Shown: positions 26,847 through 36,092, counted from the stretch's first letter. The stretch: DNA of 55,978 bases from Bacillota bacterium (GCA_022790955.1 JAAVYD010000117.1:1-55978), one strand, 5' to 3'. Notes: generated by a model not told the origin, from the sequence alone. A program made the numbers and translations.

Positions 26847-27638
26847 TTACTCGTCCAAAAATCCCGTAAGCGGCGAAGACGCTGAGCCGCCTTTCGCGAG
26901 CACACGTCCCAGACCCGACAGATACGCGCTTCTGCCCGCTTCGATAGCCTTGCGGAAGGCTTCCGCCATCGCAGGGATATCGCCCGCGGTAGCGATAGCA
27001 GTGTTAGCCATTACTGCAGCCGCGCCCATCTCCATTGCCTCGCATGCCTGCGAAGGTCTGCCTATTCCTGCGTCCACTATTATCGGCAGGTCTATCTCGT
27101 CTATTAATATCTGTATAAATTCCTTTGTTGCAAGTCCTTTATTAGAACCGATCGGCGAACCGAGAGGCATTATTGCAGCCGCTCCGGCGTTAGCCATATC
27201 CCGAGCCGCGTTAAGATCCGGATGCATGTAAGGCATGACTATAAATCCTTCCTTCGCGAGAATTTCCGTTGCCTTAACTGTTTCGTAATTATCCGGCAGC
27301 AGATATCTGGATTCGTGTATCACCTCTATTTTAACAAAATCTCCGCAGCCCATTTCCCTTGCCAGCCTGGCTATGCGCACGGCTTCTTCCGCATTTCTCG
27401 CACCCGAAGTGTTAGGAAGCAGCGTAACTCCTTCCGGTATGTGATCCAGAATATTTCCTTCGCCTGCCGAGTTCGCCCTGCGCACCGCTAAGGTTATCAT
27501 CTCTGCACCCGCCTGCTCCACAGCCGCTTTTATAAGTTCTACATTATATTTGCCGGATCCAAGTATAAACCTCGATCTGAACTCATGACCGCCGATAACC
27601 AAAATATCGTTATCGGTGTTTGTATTATTAACATTCAT
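26847..27638 (-). CDS. thiG: Thiazole synthase
   Basis: The 263-residue TIM-barrel enzyme builds the thiazole phosphate from deoxyxylulose 5-phosphate, ThiS thiocarboxylate and iminoacetate. Family segments are [46 protein letters not shown] [14 protein letters not shown], and [23 protein letters not shown]. Length is normal. It lies between thiF (26 bases upstream) and thiH (95 bases downstream). Confidence 0.97.
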   Translation of the reverse strand: MNVNNTNTDNDILVIGGHEFRSRFILGSGKYNVELIKAAVEQAGAEMITLAVRRANSAGEGNILDHIPEGVTLLPNTSGARNAEEAVRIARLAREMGCGDFVKIEVIHESRYLLPDNYETVKATEILAKEGFIVMPYMHPDLNAARDMANAGAAAIMPLGSPIGSNKGLATKEFIQILIDEIDLPIIVDAGIGRPSQACEAMEMGAAAVMANTAIATAGDIPAMAEAFRKAIEAGRSAYLSGLGRVLAKGGSASSPLTGFLDE

Positions 27639-27664
27639 ATATTAAAACTCCGTTTCCGCTTTTA

Positions 27665-28306
27665 CTATTCATCGCCTAAAAGCAATCTGATTATCATGTT
27701 CGCCTGATGCCCGGCGCAGATTCCGACTCTGGGCGCCATAAGCTGATTGCCCGATTCTATACCGTTTACGCCGTCGCCGCACACATACAAACTGCCCGTT
27801 ACTTTTTTTGTCTTTATAAGATTGCTGTCGAAGCAACCCGCCATGCCGGAACCGCTGACGATCTTTACTCCTTCAAGCTCTCCCAGCACGGAATTTATAA
27901 GCATCGCTTTATTCTCCGCAGCATCGAAAGCCTCGCACAGTATTTTGGTATCCCGAAATACGATCGACGCGTTTCTTTCATTAATATAAATATCCTCGGT
28001 CTTTATATTGATATAGGGATTTATTTCCGCGATGATTTCCTTTATGGCATCCGTTTTTTTCATACCTATATGACATGCCGAATAGGCTTGCCTGTTCAAA
28101 TTAGTAATATCCACAACATCAAAATCCACGAGATGCAGATTTCCCACGCCCGCGCGGGCGAGCATTACGGCTGCGTTCGACCCGATGCCGCCGAGCCCCG
28201 CGATACTCACTCTGCTTTTCCACAGCTTCCTGCGCACCTCCGGCGTATGTCTTTCGTCTAATGCCGCCGCGATAGCTTCAAAGGAAATATTGTTTTTAAT
28301 ATCCAT
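27665..28306 (-). CDS. thiF: ThiS adenylyltransferase ThiF
   Basis: The 213-residue E1-like protein has the nucleotide-binding glycine motif AGLGGIGSNAAVMLARAGVG, then LVDFDVVDITNLNRQ. It adenylates the C-terminal glycine of ThiS before sulfur transfer. It lacks a rhodanese domain and is the short clostridial form (about 200 residues), so the sulfur donor is a separate protein. It starts three bases after the thiS stop and is 26 bases from thiG. Confidence 0.95.
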   Translation of the reverse strand: MDIKNNISFEAIAAALDERHTPEVRRKLWKSRVSIAGLGGIGSNAAVMLARAGVGNLHLVDFDVVDITNLNRQAYSACHIGMKKTDAIKEIIAEINPYINIKTEDIYINERNASIVFRDTKILCEAFDAAENKAMLINSVLGELEGVKIVSGSGMAGCFDSNLIKTKKVTGSLYVCGDGVNGIESGNQLMAPRVGICAGHQANMIIRLLLGDE

Positions 28307-28309
28307 ATA

Positions 28310-28507
28310 TCAGCCCCCGCCGACAAAACTTACTATCTCTATTATCTCGCCGTCAAGAATGATTTTATTAATATAATCCTTTTTCGGGATTATATTTCCG
28401 TCGCACTCTACAGCGATCCTCTCGGTGTCAAATCCCTCTGATTTTAAATATTCGGCTAATGTCTGCCCTTGAGCATTTATCGCTTCTTTTCCGTTGATTT
28501 TTATCAT
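28310..28507 (-). CDS. thiS: Sulfur carrier protein ThiS
   Basis: The 65-residue ubiquitin-like protein ends VSFVGGG, giving the Gly-Gly tail that becomes a thiocarboxylate. The start at 28507 (MIKINGKEAI) has GGAGG seven bases upstream; five further codons upstream are not needed. First gene of thiSFGHE. No TPP riboswitch is recognisable in the upstream 50 bases, which lie just after the terminator at 28563-28609. Confidence 0.93.
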   Translation of the reverse strand: MIKINGKEAINAQGQTLAEYLKSEGFDTERIAVECDGNIIPKKDYINKIILDGEIIEIVSFVGGG

Positions 28508-28562
28508 ATAAAAAACCTCCATTGAATTATTTTATCACTACCCTGCAAATTATGCTACAATT

Positions 28563-28609
28563 AAAAAATCTCCTTTCGTCAGACTTATATTCAGTCTGAC
28601 AAAAGAAGA
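28563..28609 (-). terminator. Strong terminator between LytTR operon and thi operon
   Basis: A stem of about 17 bp with G-U pairs (28569-28585 with 28593-28609), centred on GTCAGACT/AGTCTGAC, is followed on the minus strand by six T. It separates the exporter operon from thiS, so thiS needs its own promoter in about 50 bases. Confidence 0.85.
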
Positions 28610-28651
28610 TCGTCATTAATATTTATGCTGTTTCATTAATAATAATTTAAT

Positions 28652-29110
28652 TTATATTAATATTTTTCTCCCGTCTTCTTCTCCGCCTGCCTTCGGCTTA
28701 TATTCCTGAAGCCGTTCATTCATAAGTTTTGCCATGCGTTTATCCCTGCGCCACACCAATACGGATACCAGCAGAAACACGAAAGCTATCGCTATTATCA
28801 TGCCGAGCACCATCGGCATATCGTAAATATAAAACCACCTGAACCACACGCCGCAGCCCAATACGATGACATTTACCTCAATATACTGCAGAAAATAAAG
28901 CAGCATAGCAGTTTTTTTGCTGACCTCCTGAGATTTCGGATAAATGCATATCCCTGCGCTGCATGCAAAAGAAACTATAAGAATCTGCCACAGTATCTTC
29001 ACACTAAGGGATTCATGGGGCCAGAATAAGGTAATATACACAGCGGTCACAAAGACTACGCAGGTCGTCACCCATGTAAATACAAACATGACCTCCTTTA
29101 ACTTTTTCAA
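28652..29110 (-). CDS. DUF3021 membrane protein
   Basis: The 152-residue protein has four hydrophobic helices and a basic, charged C-terminus (WRRDKRMAKLMNERLQEY). DUF3021 proteins are almost always encoded next to a LytTR regulator and are thought to modulate it. The start is probably TTG at 29110, nine bases after GGAGG; a GTG at 29128 overlaps the LytTR stop but contains the ribosome binding site. Last gene of the operon. Confidence 0.82.
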   Translation of the reverse strand: MKKLKEVMFVFTWVTTCVVFVTAVYITLFWPHESLSVKILWQILIVSFACSAGICIYPKSQEVSKKTAMLLYFLQYIEVNVIVLGCGVWFRWFYIYDMPMVLGMIIAIAFVFLLVSVLVWRRDKRMAKLMNERLQEYKPKAGGEEDGRKILI

Positions 29111-29124
29111 CGATACGCACCTCC

Positions 29125-29562
29125 TCACAATCCCAACTTTTCCTTCAGCACCGCAACATACTGTCTGGATATCATAACGCTTTCTCCATTTTTCATACGT
29201 GCCTCAAACCTGCCGTTAAACGCCGGACTGAGGCTGCTCACTTTCGCCAGATTAACGATGCATGATTTAGAAGCGCGGAAAAAATCAGTTCCGCTGAAAC
29301 GCTTCTCAAGTTCGTAAAGCCTTTTCTTTATTTCATAAACATCTTTTTCCAGATAAGCAAATACCCTGTTATCCACCGCTTCAAAATAGAAAACATCGCC
29401 AGGCGCGATCTGAATATAATCCTCTCCCCGCATAACAGTAATCTTTTCCTGTCCGGCTTTTACCGCATAGACTAACTTGAGTATCTGCTCGTTCACGTGA
29501 CGGCAGCGTATGATTATCTCGTCTTCTTCACCGTCTTCCCGATCCACGATAGTAATCTTCAT
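29125..29562 (-). CDS. LytTR-domain transcriptional regulator
   Basis: The 145-residue protein is essentially a LytTR DNA-binding domain: IQIAPGDVFYFEAVDNRVFAY, YELEKRFSGTDFFRASKSCIVNL, SLSPAFNGRFEARMKNGE and VMISRQYVAVLKEKLGL, with no receiver domain. Such orphan regulators bind direct repeats upstream of exporter genes. It follows the ABC permease by 33 bases and precedes DUF3021, a recurrent ABC-LytTR-DUF3021 layout. Confidence 0.93.
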   Translation of the reverse strand: MKITIVDREDGEEDEIIIRCRHVNEQILKLVYAVKAGQEKITVMRGEDYIQIAPGDVFYFEAVDNRVFAYLEKDVYEIKKRLYELEKRFSGTDFFRASKSCIVNLAKVSSLSPAFNGRFEARMKNGESVMISRQYVAVLKEKLGL

Positions 29563-29595
29563 AATTCCTCCCAGATTTGCGCAGTATTTTCGGGA

Positions 29596-30510
29596 TTAAC
29601 GGTCGTGCAGCCTGCGCTTTTTGCTTATCCACACGGATATCCCTATCGCCGCCGCTGCAAATATCATCAAAAATATAATCTGATACTGCATCGCTACTTT
29701 TCCGCCGCCGACTATCACGGACACGCCCATCTGCTCACGAAACGAATCTCCCGCAGCGTCCGGCAGACCTGCAAACGTTTCGCTTACGGCTTCGTCCGTA
29801 CAAACTCTCCTCATCATAGACGCTCCGTGAAGTACCGGCAGGCATTTGAGCGCTGCGCCGACTTTTTCCGGCAGCGTGGACATCGGCAGATAAACCGCAC
29901 CGGCAAACCCGACGAGCGTTCCTATAATAGTAAGCAAACTGTTCCACGCGCTTTCACTGTGTACAAAAAGCGCCAGTAAATACGAAACAGCGGCATATAC
30001 CAGAGTATTTAGCACGATCATTCCGAACAGCTTCAGACATTCCGGCGTTCCCAGCAGAGGATCACCGCAGAATGCTGAGTATATCTCACCGAAAATCAGC
30101 GTCAGCACGCACATTGCAGTACCCGCAGCCCATGACGCAGATATGTACCCCAAAGCAGTTTTCAGCCGGCTTATCGGCGCAGTGTAAAAGCTCGTAAGCC
30201 TGTTTTCAGCTTCATCGCGGATCATCGTTCCCATTACTGTAAGAGTAATAGTAACGGCGTTTACTTCCAGTATCCCCGCAAGCGTCCACATACGTATCAG
30301 ATACGCAGCATTTTCCTCATCCGCCGCGGTATCCCTCTCTCCTCCGAGCTGCGTTAGCATATCTACCACATTCCCGCTGTTCATATCTCCTAAAAAAACG
30401 ACCATAAGCGCTAATACTATAATCATCGACAACACAGAAAAAAACACAGCCGTGCGATCCCTAATATAGAGTAACAGATTCCTTTTAAATAAATAATAGC
30501 ATTCTTTCAT
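29596..30510 (-). CDS. ABC-2 type transporter permease
   Basis: The 304-residue membrane protein has an N-terminal cytosolic segment and six helices. The first helix is near residue 25 after KRNLLLYIRDRTAVFFSV, and a large external loop lies over about residues 45-90. It pairs with the ATPase encoded just upstream to export an unknown substrate (drug, peptide or lipid). The start at 30510 (MKECYYLF) fits the GGGGGAAA site; nine extra upstream codons are unlikely. Confidence 0.88.
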   Translation of the reverse strand: MKECYYLFKRNLLLYIRDRTAVFFSVLSMIIVLALMVVFLGDMNSGNVVDMLTQLGGERDTAADEENAAYLIRMWTLAGILEVNAVTITLTVMGTMIRDEAENRLTSFYTAPISRLKTALGYISASWAAGTAMCVLTLIFGEIYSAFCGDPLLGTPECLKLFGMIVLNTLVYAAVSYLLALFVHSESAWNSLLTIIGTLVGFAGAVYLPMSTLPEKVGAALKCLPVLHGASMMRRVCTDEAVSETFAGLPDAAGDSFREQMGVSVIVGGGKVAMQYQIIFLMIFAAAAIGISVWISKKRRLHDR

Positions 30511-30574
30511 TTTTGCCGTTTCCCCCGTTAAAACCAAACATTACCAACCTTGCCTGCTGCGGTTTTGTATTTTA

Positions 30575-31489
30575 TCAGATTTCCTCCAAATTCCTGCCTG
30601 TGATATTCAAAAATACATCGTCCATAGAGCCCTGAATCACCTCAAAACCATTGATCCAACCGACTGTTTTAGTCAATATTGGAAGCGCCTCCTTACTCTT
30701 TGAAACTGATACCACAAATCGATCATCTTTTTTCTTATATTCCACCCGCATTTTATCAAGCAGCTCCTCAAGTTCGCAGGAAGATGAATAAAGTATAAGC
30801 CTGTCTTTTGCATACATCTCCTTTAAATCAAATGGAGTCCCGTATTCTTTTAAACGACCTGAATCCATCACCGAAATATGCGACGCCCTTGCTGCTTCCT
30901 CCATATAATGAGTCGTAAGAAAAACGGTCATATTGTTCTCCCTTCGCAGTCTCTCCAGACACTCCCAGACGTTTTTTCTCGCAGCCGGGTCAAGTCCCGT
31001 AGTCGGCTCATCCAAAAACATTATCTCCGGTTCGTTTAACAAAGCCCTCGCTATCTCGCATCGCCTTTTCTGCCCTCCAGAAAGCCCGGCGAACCTCCTG
31101 CCGTATACCTCCTTAAGCTCCAATATCCCGCATATCTTTTCAATATTTTCGGTTAGCCTCCTGCGATTCTTTTCGTAAAGAGCTCCTCTGATAAAAAGAT
31201 TTTCCTTTACAGTGAGTTTATCATCGAGGCAATTATTCTGATATACCACCCCGATCCGCTTCCTGATTTCATTATCGTCTTTTCCCGCCATAAAACCGCA
31301 TATCTCTATGCTGCCCGCATCAGGCTGGTACAGCGTACACAGCATATTGATCACAGTAGACTTGCCTGCGCCGTTGACTCCCAAAAATCCGAACAGCTCA
31401 CCCTTTTCCACCTGAAAACTCACATCATCGACAGCTTTCAGCTGGCCAAAATATTTTTTAAGACCTTCAGCTCTGATCACTAATTCCAC
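30575..31489 (-). CDS. ABC transporter ATP-binding protein (drug/bacteriocin exporter type)
   Basis: The 304-residue ATPase has Walker A GVNGAGKSTVINML, Q-loop GVVYQNN, signature LSGGQKRRCEIARAL, Walker B IMFLDEPTTGLD and the H-loop LTTHYMEEA. The C-terminal DUF4162-like region is typical of DrrA-type exporters. The start is probably GTG at 31489, preceded by AAAGGGG; the frame extends 24 codons further without similarity. First gene of the exporter operon. Confidence 0.93.
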   Translation of the reverse strand: MELVIRAEGLKKYFGQLKAVDDVSFQVEKGELFGFLGVNGAGKSTVINMLCTLYQPDAGSIEICGFMAGKDDNEIRKRIGVVYQNNCLDDKLTVKENLFIRGALYEKNRRRLTENIEKICGILELKEVYGRRFAGLSGGQKRRCEIARALLNEPEIMFLDEPTTGLDPAARKNVWECLERLRRENNMTVFLTTHYMEEAARASHISVMDSGRLKEYGTPFDLKEMYAKDRLILYSSSCELEELLDKMRVEYKKKDDRFVVSVSKSKEALPILTKTVGWINGFEVIQGSMDDVFLNITGRNLEEI

Positions 31490-31683
31490 GCTAACACCCC
31501 TTTCTGCAGATATTATAAGCGCAAAGATCAGATTGTGCATTAAATATATGGTAAGCTGCATTTTATTAAACGTGAACTGCGTATTTTAACAGCAAACTGC
31601 ATACTGTATAAAATCCTGCCGTAAAAATAACTTGAGAGATAAAGTTAATTTTAATTCCCGAAACTTCAATCTGCACATTTATA

Positions 31684-31731
31684 AAAACCTTAAAAGAGTT
31701 ACATCACATGATGCAACTCTTTTAAGGTTTT
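31684..31731. repeat. 48-base near-perfect palindrome
   Basis: AAAACCTTAAAAGAGTT (31684-31700) pairs perfectly with the complement at 31715-31731, and the centre CATCA/TGATG continues the stem with one mismatch. It lies between the divergent exporter and MATE genes (gap 31490-32118). It could be a bidirectional terminator, but both neighbours point away from it. The remaining gap is AT-rich and featureless apart from the promoter below. Confidence 0.65.
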
Positions 31732-31970
31732 CGTTTGTTAATATAATCAAATCTGATTGCAAGGAAACTAAACAATGAAGCTAAATAATAAATAATTCCA
31801 ATAAAACTTTTCTATAAGTATATTAGCATACATATTATAGATTTGCAACAGAAAAATAATAATTTTTTAACAGGAATGATAAATTTTTAGCTATCATCTA
31901 ATTCTGCTTTGTAATTAAAATACTTTCTGTCAATTTTAAAATATATAACCAGTTTTATTTTATTTTTGTG

Positions 31971-31999
31971 TTGAATATCAGTATATTCAATGCTATAAT
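31971..31999 (+). promoter_or_regulatory. Promoter of MATE gene with overlapping palindrome
   Basis: TTGAAT (31971-31976) and TATAAT (31994-31999) are 17 bases apart. A perfect inverted repeat, TTGAATAT-CAGT-ATATTCAA (31971-31990), covers the -35 and spacer and looks like a dimeric repressor operator. The predicted leader to the ATG at 32119 is about 113 bases and contains small hairpins. Confidence 0.65.
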
Positions 32000-32118
32000 A
32001 TTCAAATTATATGAAATCCGAGGAAGTATTTCTACTCGCTTGCCTGCCGTATTACACATTTCAGGCGCGTGTATTAAAGATCTTTCCTACATTAAAATAA
32101 TAAAGGAGGTTTTTACTA

Positions 32119-33588
32119 ATGAGTACGGATACTTTAAATTCAGCAGATCCGCAAAAAAGCAGACCTGCAATTTCCGAAAACAAAATGGGCGTAGCTCCCA
32201 TACCAAAGCTCTTGTTTACAATGTCGATTCCAGCTATATGCTCCATGCTCCTGCAGGCGGTATATAATGTAGTCGACAGTATTTTCGTTTCGCGCATAAG
32301 CGAAGACGCACTTACAGCTGTCACTCTCGTATTTCCTATCCAGATGCTTTTAATAGCCGTAGGCGTAGGAACGGGCGTAGGTCTTAATTCCCTAATTGCA
32401 AGAAAACTTGGCGAGAAGAGATTCGATGTGGCAAATTCAGCCGCTTCTCACGGCTTTTTACTGATTATATTAAACTGGATCGTATTCTTTCTGTTTGGAT
32501 TGTTCGGCTCCAGACCTTTTTATAACTGGTATGCGGATTCTCCTGACATGGCGAATATGGTAGATATGGCAACATCTTACGGTACCGTTGTAGTCTGCGT
32601 CTCGCTCTTTATGTTTACCCAAATCACCTGCGAAAAAATTCTTCAGGCTACGGGAAATATGATAATGCCGATGATATCCAACATGATAGGCTGCGTTATC
32701 AACATAATACTGGATCCAATTCTGATATTCGGATACTTAGGCGCTCCTAAACTTGGCATTACCGGAGCTGCTATCGCCACAGTAATAGGTCAGTTCTTTG
32801 GTATGCTGTGCGTGATGTCCTTTCTATTTTTTAAAGAACATCCTGTAAAAGTCACATTCAAAAACTTTAAATTTTCATGGCATACTATTAAAGATATTTA
32901 TGTAGTAGCGCTGCCAGGCATGGTAATGCAGGCTATACCATCTTTTGTAAATATAATATTGAACATGATCCTGATCTCATTCTCCCAGACTGCAGTTTCC
33001 GTTCTTGGCGTATATTTCAGACTTCAATCGTTCATCTTCATGCCAGTATTCGGTCTTACTCAAGGCGCTATGCCGATAATGGGCTACAATTACGGCGCCC
33101 GCATAAGAGAACGGCTTATGCACGTAACAAAACTCACGCTAATAACAGCCAGCGTTATAATGCTCGTGGGCATGATAATATTCCAACTATTTCCCACTCA
33201 GCTCATGTCGCTGTTCGATGCGTCGGACGACATGCTTAAAATGGGCGTAAACGCAATGAGATGCCTGAGCCTTTGCTTTATACCGGCAGCCGTCGGAATT
33301 ACGTTCGCCACATTCTTCCAGGCTCTCGGACACGGCATTTACAGCCTGCTGGTAACTCTGCTAAGACAGGTCATCGTGCTGCTTCCGTCTGCATGGATAT
33401 TATCTAAGATAATAGGCGTAACCGGCGTATGGGTATCATATCCGTTTGCAGAGATATTCTCATTAACATGTTCTATAATATTATTTATACATATTTACAG
33501 GCACGATATTAAACTCATGCCTCCGGCAAATGCCCTTTCCAATAAAGAAAAAACTAAAATAAAAGACACTGAATCAAATATAAACTAA
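32119..33588 (+). CDS. MATE family efflux transporter
   Basis: The 489-residue protein has the 12-helix MATE pattern with two repeated halves. Signature segments are SIPAICSMLLQAVYNVVDSIFVSRI in the first helix (given in part), GTGVGLNSLIARKLGEK, and in the second half FGLTQGAMPIMGYNYGA. It would export cationic drugs or metabolites using a Na+ or H+ gradient. GGAGG precedes the ATG at a good distance. A second MATE gene lies 1 kb downstream with a MarR gene between them. Confidence 0.93.
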   Translation: MSTDTLNSADPQKSRPAISENKMGVAPIPKLLFTMSIPAICSMLLQAVYNVVDSIFVSRISEDALTAVTLVFPIQMLLIAVGVGTGVGLNSLIARKLGEKRFDVANSAASHGFLLIILNWIVFFLFGLFGSRPFYNWYADSPDMANMVDMATSYGTVVVCVSLFMFTQITCEKILQATGNMIMPMISNMIGCVINIILDPILIFGYLGAPKLGITGAAIATVIGQFFGMLCVMSFLFFKEHPVKVTFKNFKFSWHTIKDIYVVALPGMVMQAIPSFVNIILNMILISFSQTAVSVLGVYFRLQSFIFMPVFGLTQGAMPIMGYNYGARIRERLMHVTKLTLITASVIMLVGMIIFQLFPTQLMSLFDASDDMLKMGVNAMRCLSLCFIPAAVGITFATFFQALGHGIYSLLVTLLRQVIVLLPSAWILSKIIGVTGVWVSYPFAEIFSLTCSIILFIHIYRHDIKLMPPANALSNKEKTKIKDTESNIN

Positions 33589-33607
33589 ATACAGACTAAA
33601 CTTAAAC

Positions 33608-33645
33608 AGCGCGGGAATAATAAACGTTTTTTCCTGCGCTTTTTT
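33608..33645 (+). terminator. Terminator of first MATE gene
   Basis: AGCGCGGGAA (33608-33617) pairs with TTCCTGCGCT (33631-33640) with one mismatch, followed by five T. Confidence 0.85.
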
Positions 33646-33659
33646 ATGAGTTACAACTC

Positions 33660-33826
33660 AGTTGAGTATGTTGGAGTTTCTTGATAAAGAAATGGAAACA
33701 AGAGTACGCAACGAATCAAGAGCAAATTGGCTTGAACAAAATGAAAGCCAGCGTCTTTAGGCGCTGGCTGATAAATAGGCTTATAGCCTTAGTGCAAACC
33801 ACCCGTTTGACGGGTGGTTCTGATTA
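33660..33826 (+). mobile_element. IS200/IS605-like end remnant
   Basis: The segment holds a short open frame (33668-33760, ATG to TAG, 30 codons, reading ...ETRVRNESRANWLEQNES...) whose stop lies in a hairpin AGCCAGCG/CGCTGGCT (33746-33769). Next comes AGGCTTATAGCCT, and then a hairpin AACCACCC/GGGTGGTT (33797-33819). Serial hairpins of this kind, the last near the boundary, resemble the 3' end of IS200/IS605-type elements with a TnpB-associated guide RNA. No transposase remains. The identification rests on pattern, not a database match. Confidence 0.4.
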
Positions 33827-33996
33827 TATTAATATAATTCTGCTGTAACAAATATAAAAATCGAGTATATAAAAAACTGCCGACGATATCAAAAAATATT
33901 ATTTCTCATGGCATCATAAATTTGGATTAATATATCAAGTCTTATACTATGTAATTATTCAGAGCATTTAATTTTTTAGCTCAATATAAAATTTAA

Positions 33997-34035
33997 CAGT
34001 ATGCTATTGACATTAAAATAATAGCATGCTATATT
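33997..34035 (+). promoter_or_regulatory. marR promoter with operator
   Basis: TTGACA (34007-34012) and TATATT (34030-34035) are 17 bases apart. The perfect palindrome ATAGCATGCTAT (34021-34032) overlaps the -10, and a degenerate copy (AGTATGCTAT, 33998-34007) abuts the -35. This is a typical MarR autoregulatory arrangement. Confidence 0.75.
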
Positions 34036-34061
34036 TATTCTTACCGGAGGTATTTGATATG

Positions 34062-34484
34062 ACAAGACCAGATCCATGCAGCTTTCTTATAAAGCAGATA
34101 CACGACGAACTGGAAAAACGGGCTAACAATTCTCTAAGAGAAAAGGATCTCACGCTTGCTCAAATGGGAGCGTTGTTTGAACTGAAAAGTTCACCTGAAA
34201 AACAAAAGCCTTTAAAAGAACTCGAAAGACTTCTGCATATAGCGCAGTCTACCGCCGCCGGTATTGCAGTACGTCTTGAGCAAAAAGGCTTTGTTGAAAG
34301 TTTCGGCGATACAAACGATCGCAGGATCAAAATGATCAGAATCACTCCTGCTGGAGAAGAATGCTGCCAGCAGGCGGAAAAACATATGCATGAAACCGAA
34401 TCTTTGTTATTATCCAAACTCACAGAAACAGAAAAACTGATTTTCTCAGATCTGCTGAAAAAGATATTTGATTCTTTAAAATAA
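34062..34484 (+). CDS. MarR family transcriptional regulator
   Basis: The 140-residue protein has the MarR winged helix: LREKDLTLAQMGALFEL, ELERLLHIAQSTAAGIAVRLEQKGFV and the wing DTNDRRIKMIRITPAGEE. MarR dimers repress efflux genes and are released by small aromatic ligands. Start at 34062 has CCGGAGG upstream; the longer frame begins within the promoter region. Its own promoter holds a perfect 12-bp operator. The MATE gene downstream (164 bases) is the probable target. Confidence 0.92.
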   Translation, partial: TRPDPCSFLIKQIHDELEKRANNSLREKDLTLAQMGALFELKSSPEKQKPLKELERLLHIAQSTAAGIAVRLEQKGFVESFGDTNDRRIKMIRITPAGEECCQQAEKHMHETESLLLSKLTETEKLIFSDLLKKIFDSLK

Positions 34485-34647
34485 AATAATATGCCTGCTT
34501 TTATTTGTTTTATTAATATCAATAGTATGATATTAATATCTTGATATCATTTATATTAAGTAACAATCCATAAAATTATTTATTATAAATATAACTTGTT
34601 GTATCAAATATGTATTGGTATTTACTTTTATTAAGGAGATAATTAAA

Positions 34648-36051
34648 ATGAACGATTCACAATCTATAGAAATATTCAGCAAAGCACCTGTGCGCAAAGC
34701 CGTTTTAATAAACGCGCTGCCTGCCATGGCTGCCATGATTATGACACTAATTTACAATCTGGCGGATACCTTTTTCATCGGGCAAACCGAAGACGCCCTC
34801 CAGGTAGCCGCGGTTTCGCTGGCTATGCCGGTATTTTTGATATTCATGGCATTCGGCACTATATTCGGCGCAGGCGGGACATCCGTAATCTCCCGCGCTC
34901 TCGGTGAAGACAGAAATGAATACGCTAAAAAAGTCTGCTCATTCTGTATGTGGTGCTGTATTATTGCAGGAACAGCGATATCCGCCCTTTTTTTGATATT
35001 TATGGATAAAATCCTTACACTTGCTGGCGCAAGCGCCAACACATGGGAATATACAAAATCCTATCTTTCCATAATCAGCGTCAGCGGACCGTTTTTGCTG
35101 ATATCGGTCTGCTACTCAAATATACTGCGCGCAGAGGGCAAACCGACTCAGGCTATGACAGGCCAAATCATAGGAAACCTTCTGAACATAGTTCTCGACC
35201 CGATCATGATACTGATATTCGGTTGGAACATTGCGGGCGCAGCAATCGCCACTGTCATAGGAAATATCGCGAGCGCCTGCTATTATCTCTTGTACTTTTT
35301 AAGAGGCAAGTCAGATCTTAGTATTAATATTAAACATTTTACATTAAAAAACAAAGTCTGCAGCGGAGTTCTCGCCATCGGCATTCCTGCCTCCCTGGGT
35401 TCTATACTTATGAGCATTTCTCAGATTATCACTAACAGCCAAATGGCAAATTACGGCGATATAGCTGTTGCCGGCATGGGCGTCGCTATGAAAGTTGTCA
35501 TCATTACCGGCATGGTCTGTATGGGACTCGGACAGGGAATTCAGCCGCTGCTCGGATACTGCGCAGGCGCGAAAATGTGGGAACGATTTAAAAAATGCCT
35601 GAAATTTTCATTAATATTTTCTCTGATTCTCGGAATTGCCCTGACTGCCGTTTGTTATCTCTTTGTCAGCCAAATCGTCAGCGCGTTTTTAAACGACCCT
35701 GACGCCCATACATACGCAGTAAAATTTTCCTGTATCCTGCTTTCCACAAGCTGGTTTTTCGGCGTATTTTATGTATTAATAAACACGATTCAAGCTATGG
35801 GCGCGGCAGTTCCGGCTCTTTTCATAAATTTAAGCCGCCAGGGAATTATCTTTATCCCCGCTCTTTTTATTTTGCAATTTTCAATGGGAATCACAGGTCT
35901 TGTATGGGCGCAGCCCGCTGCGGATATTTTATCCACCGGGCTGGCGATAATATTATATAAATATTCTGCAAGAAAGATGACGGATCAAAGAAAAACCAAA
36001 TTAAAATTAATTAAAACTACATTTCCTCAAAAAGCAAACAATTCTATATAA
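34648..36051 (+). CDS. MATE family efflux transporter (second copy)
   Basis: The 467-residue protein shows the MATE pattern: MTLIYNLADTFFIGQ in helix 1, FGAGGTSVISRALGE, and GLGQGIQPLLGYCAG in the second half. It differs clearly from the first MATE protein, so the two are not a recent duplicate. Start at 34648 has AAGGAG; eleven further upstream codons lack one. It follows marR on the same strand and probably forms a drug-responsive unit with it. Terminator at 36093-36126. Confidence 0.93.
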   Translation: MNDSQSIEIFSKAPVRKAVLINALPAMAAMIMTLIYNLADTFFIGQTEDALQVAAVSLAMPVFLIFMAFGTIFGAGGTSVISRALGEDRNEYAKKVCSFCMWCCIIAGTAISALFLIFMDKILTLAGASANTWEYTKSYLSIISVSGPFLLISVCYSNILRAEGKPTQAMTGQIIGNLLNIVLDPIMILIFGWNIAGAAIATVIGNIASACYYLLYFLRGKSDLSINIKHFTLKNKVCSGVLAIGIPASLGSILMSISQIITNSQMANYGDIAVAGMGVAMKVVIITGMVCMGLGQGIQPLLGYCAGAKMWERFKKCLKFSLIFSLILGIALTAVCYLFVSQIVSAFLNDPDAHTYAVKFSCILLSTSWFFGVFYVLINTIQAMGAAVPALFINLSRQGIIFIPALFILQFSMGITGLVWAQPAADILSTGLAIILYKYSARKMTDQRKTKLKLIKTTFPQKANNSI

Positions 36052-36092
36052 AAACAATTATTAATAAACATGCTGCAATACTTCCCGCAAAC

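Noticed and set aside
28500..28620. TPP riboswitch before thiS
   Set aside because: No pyrimidine- or pyrophosphate-binding helix consensus; the hairpin here is a terminator of the preceding operon.
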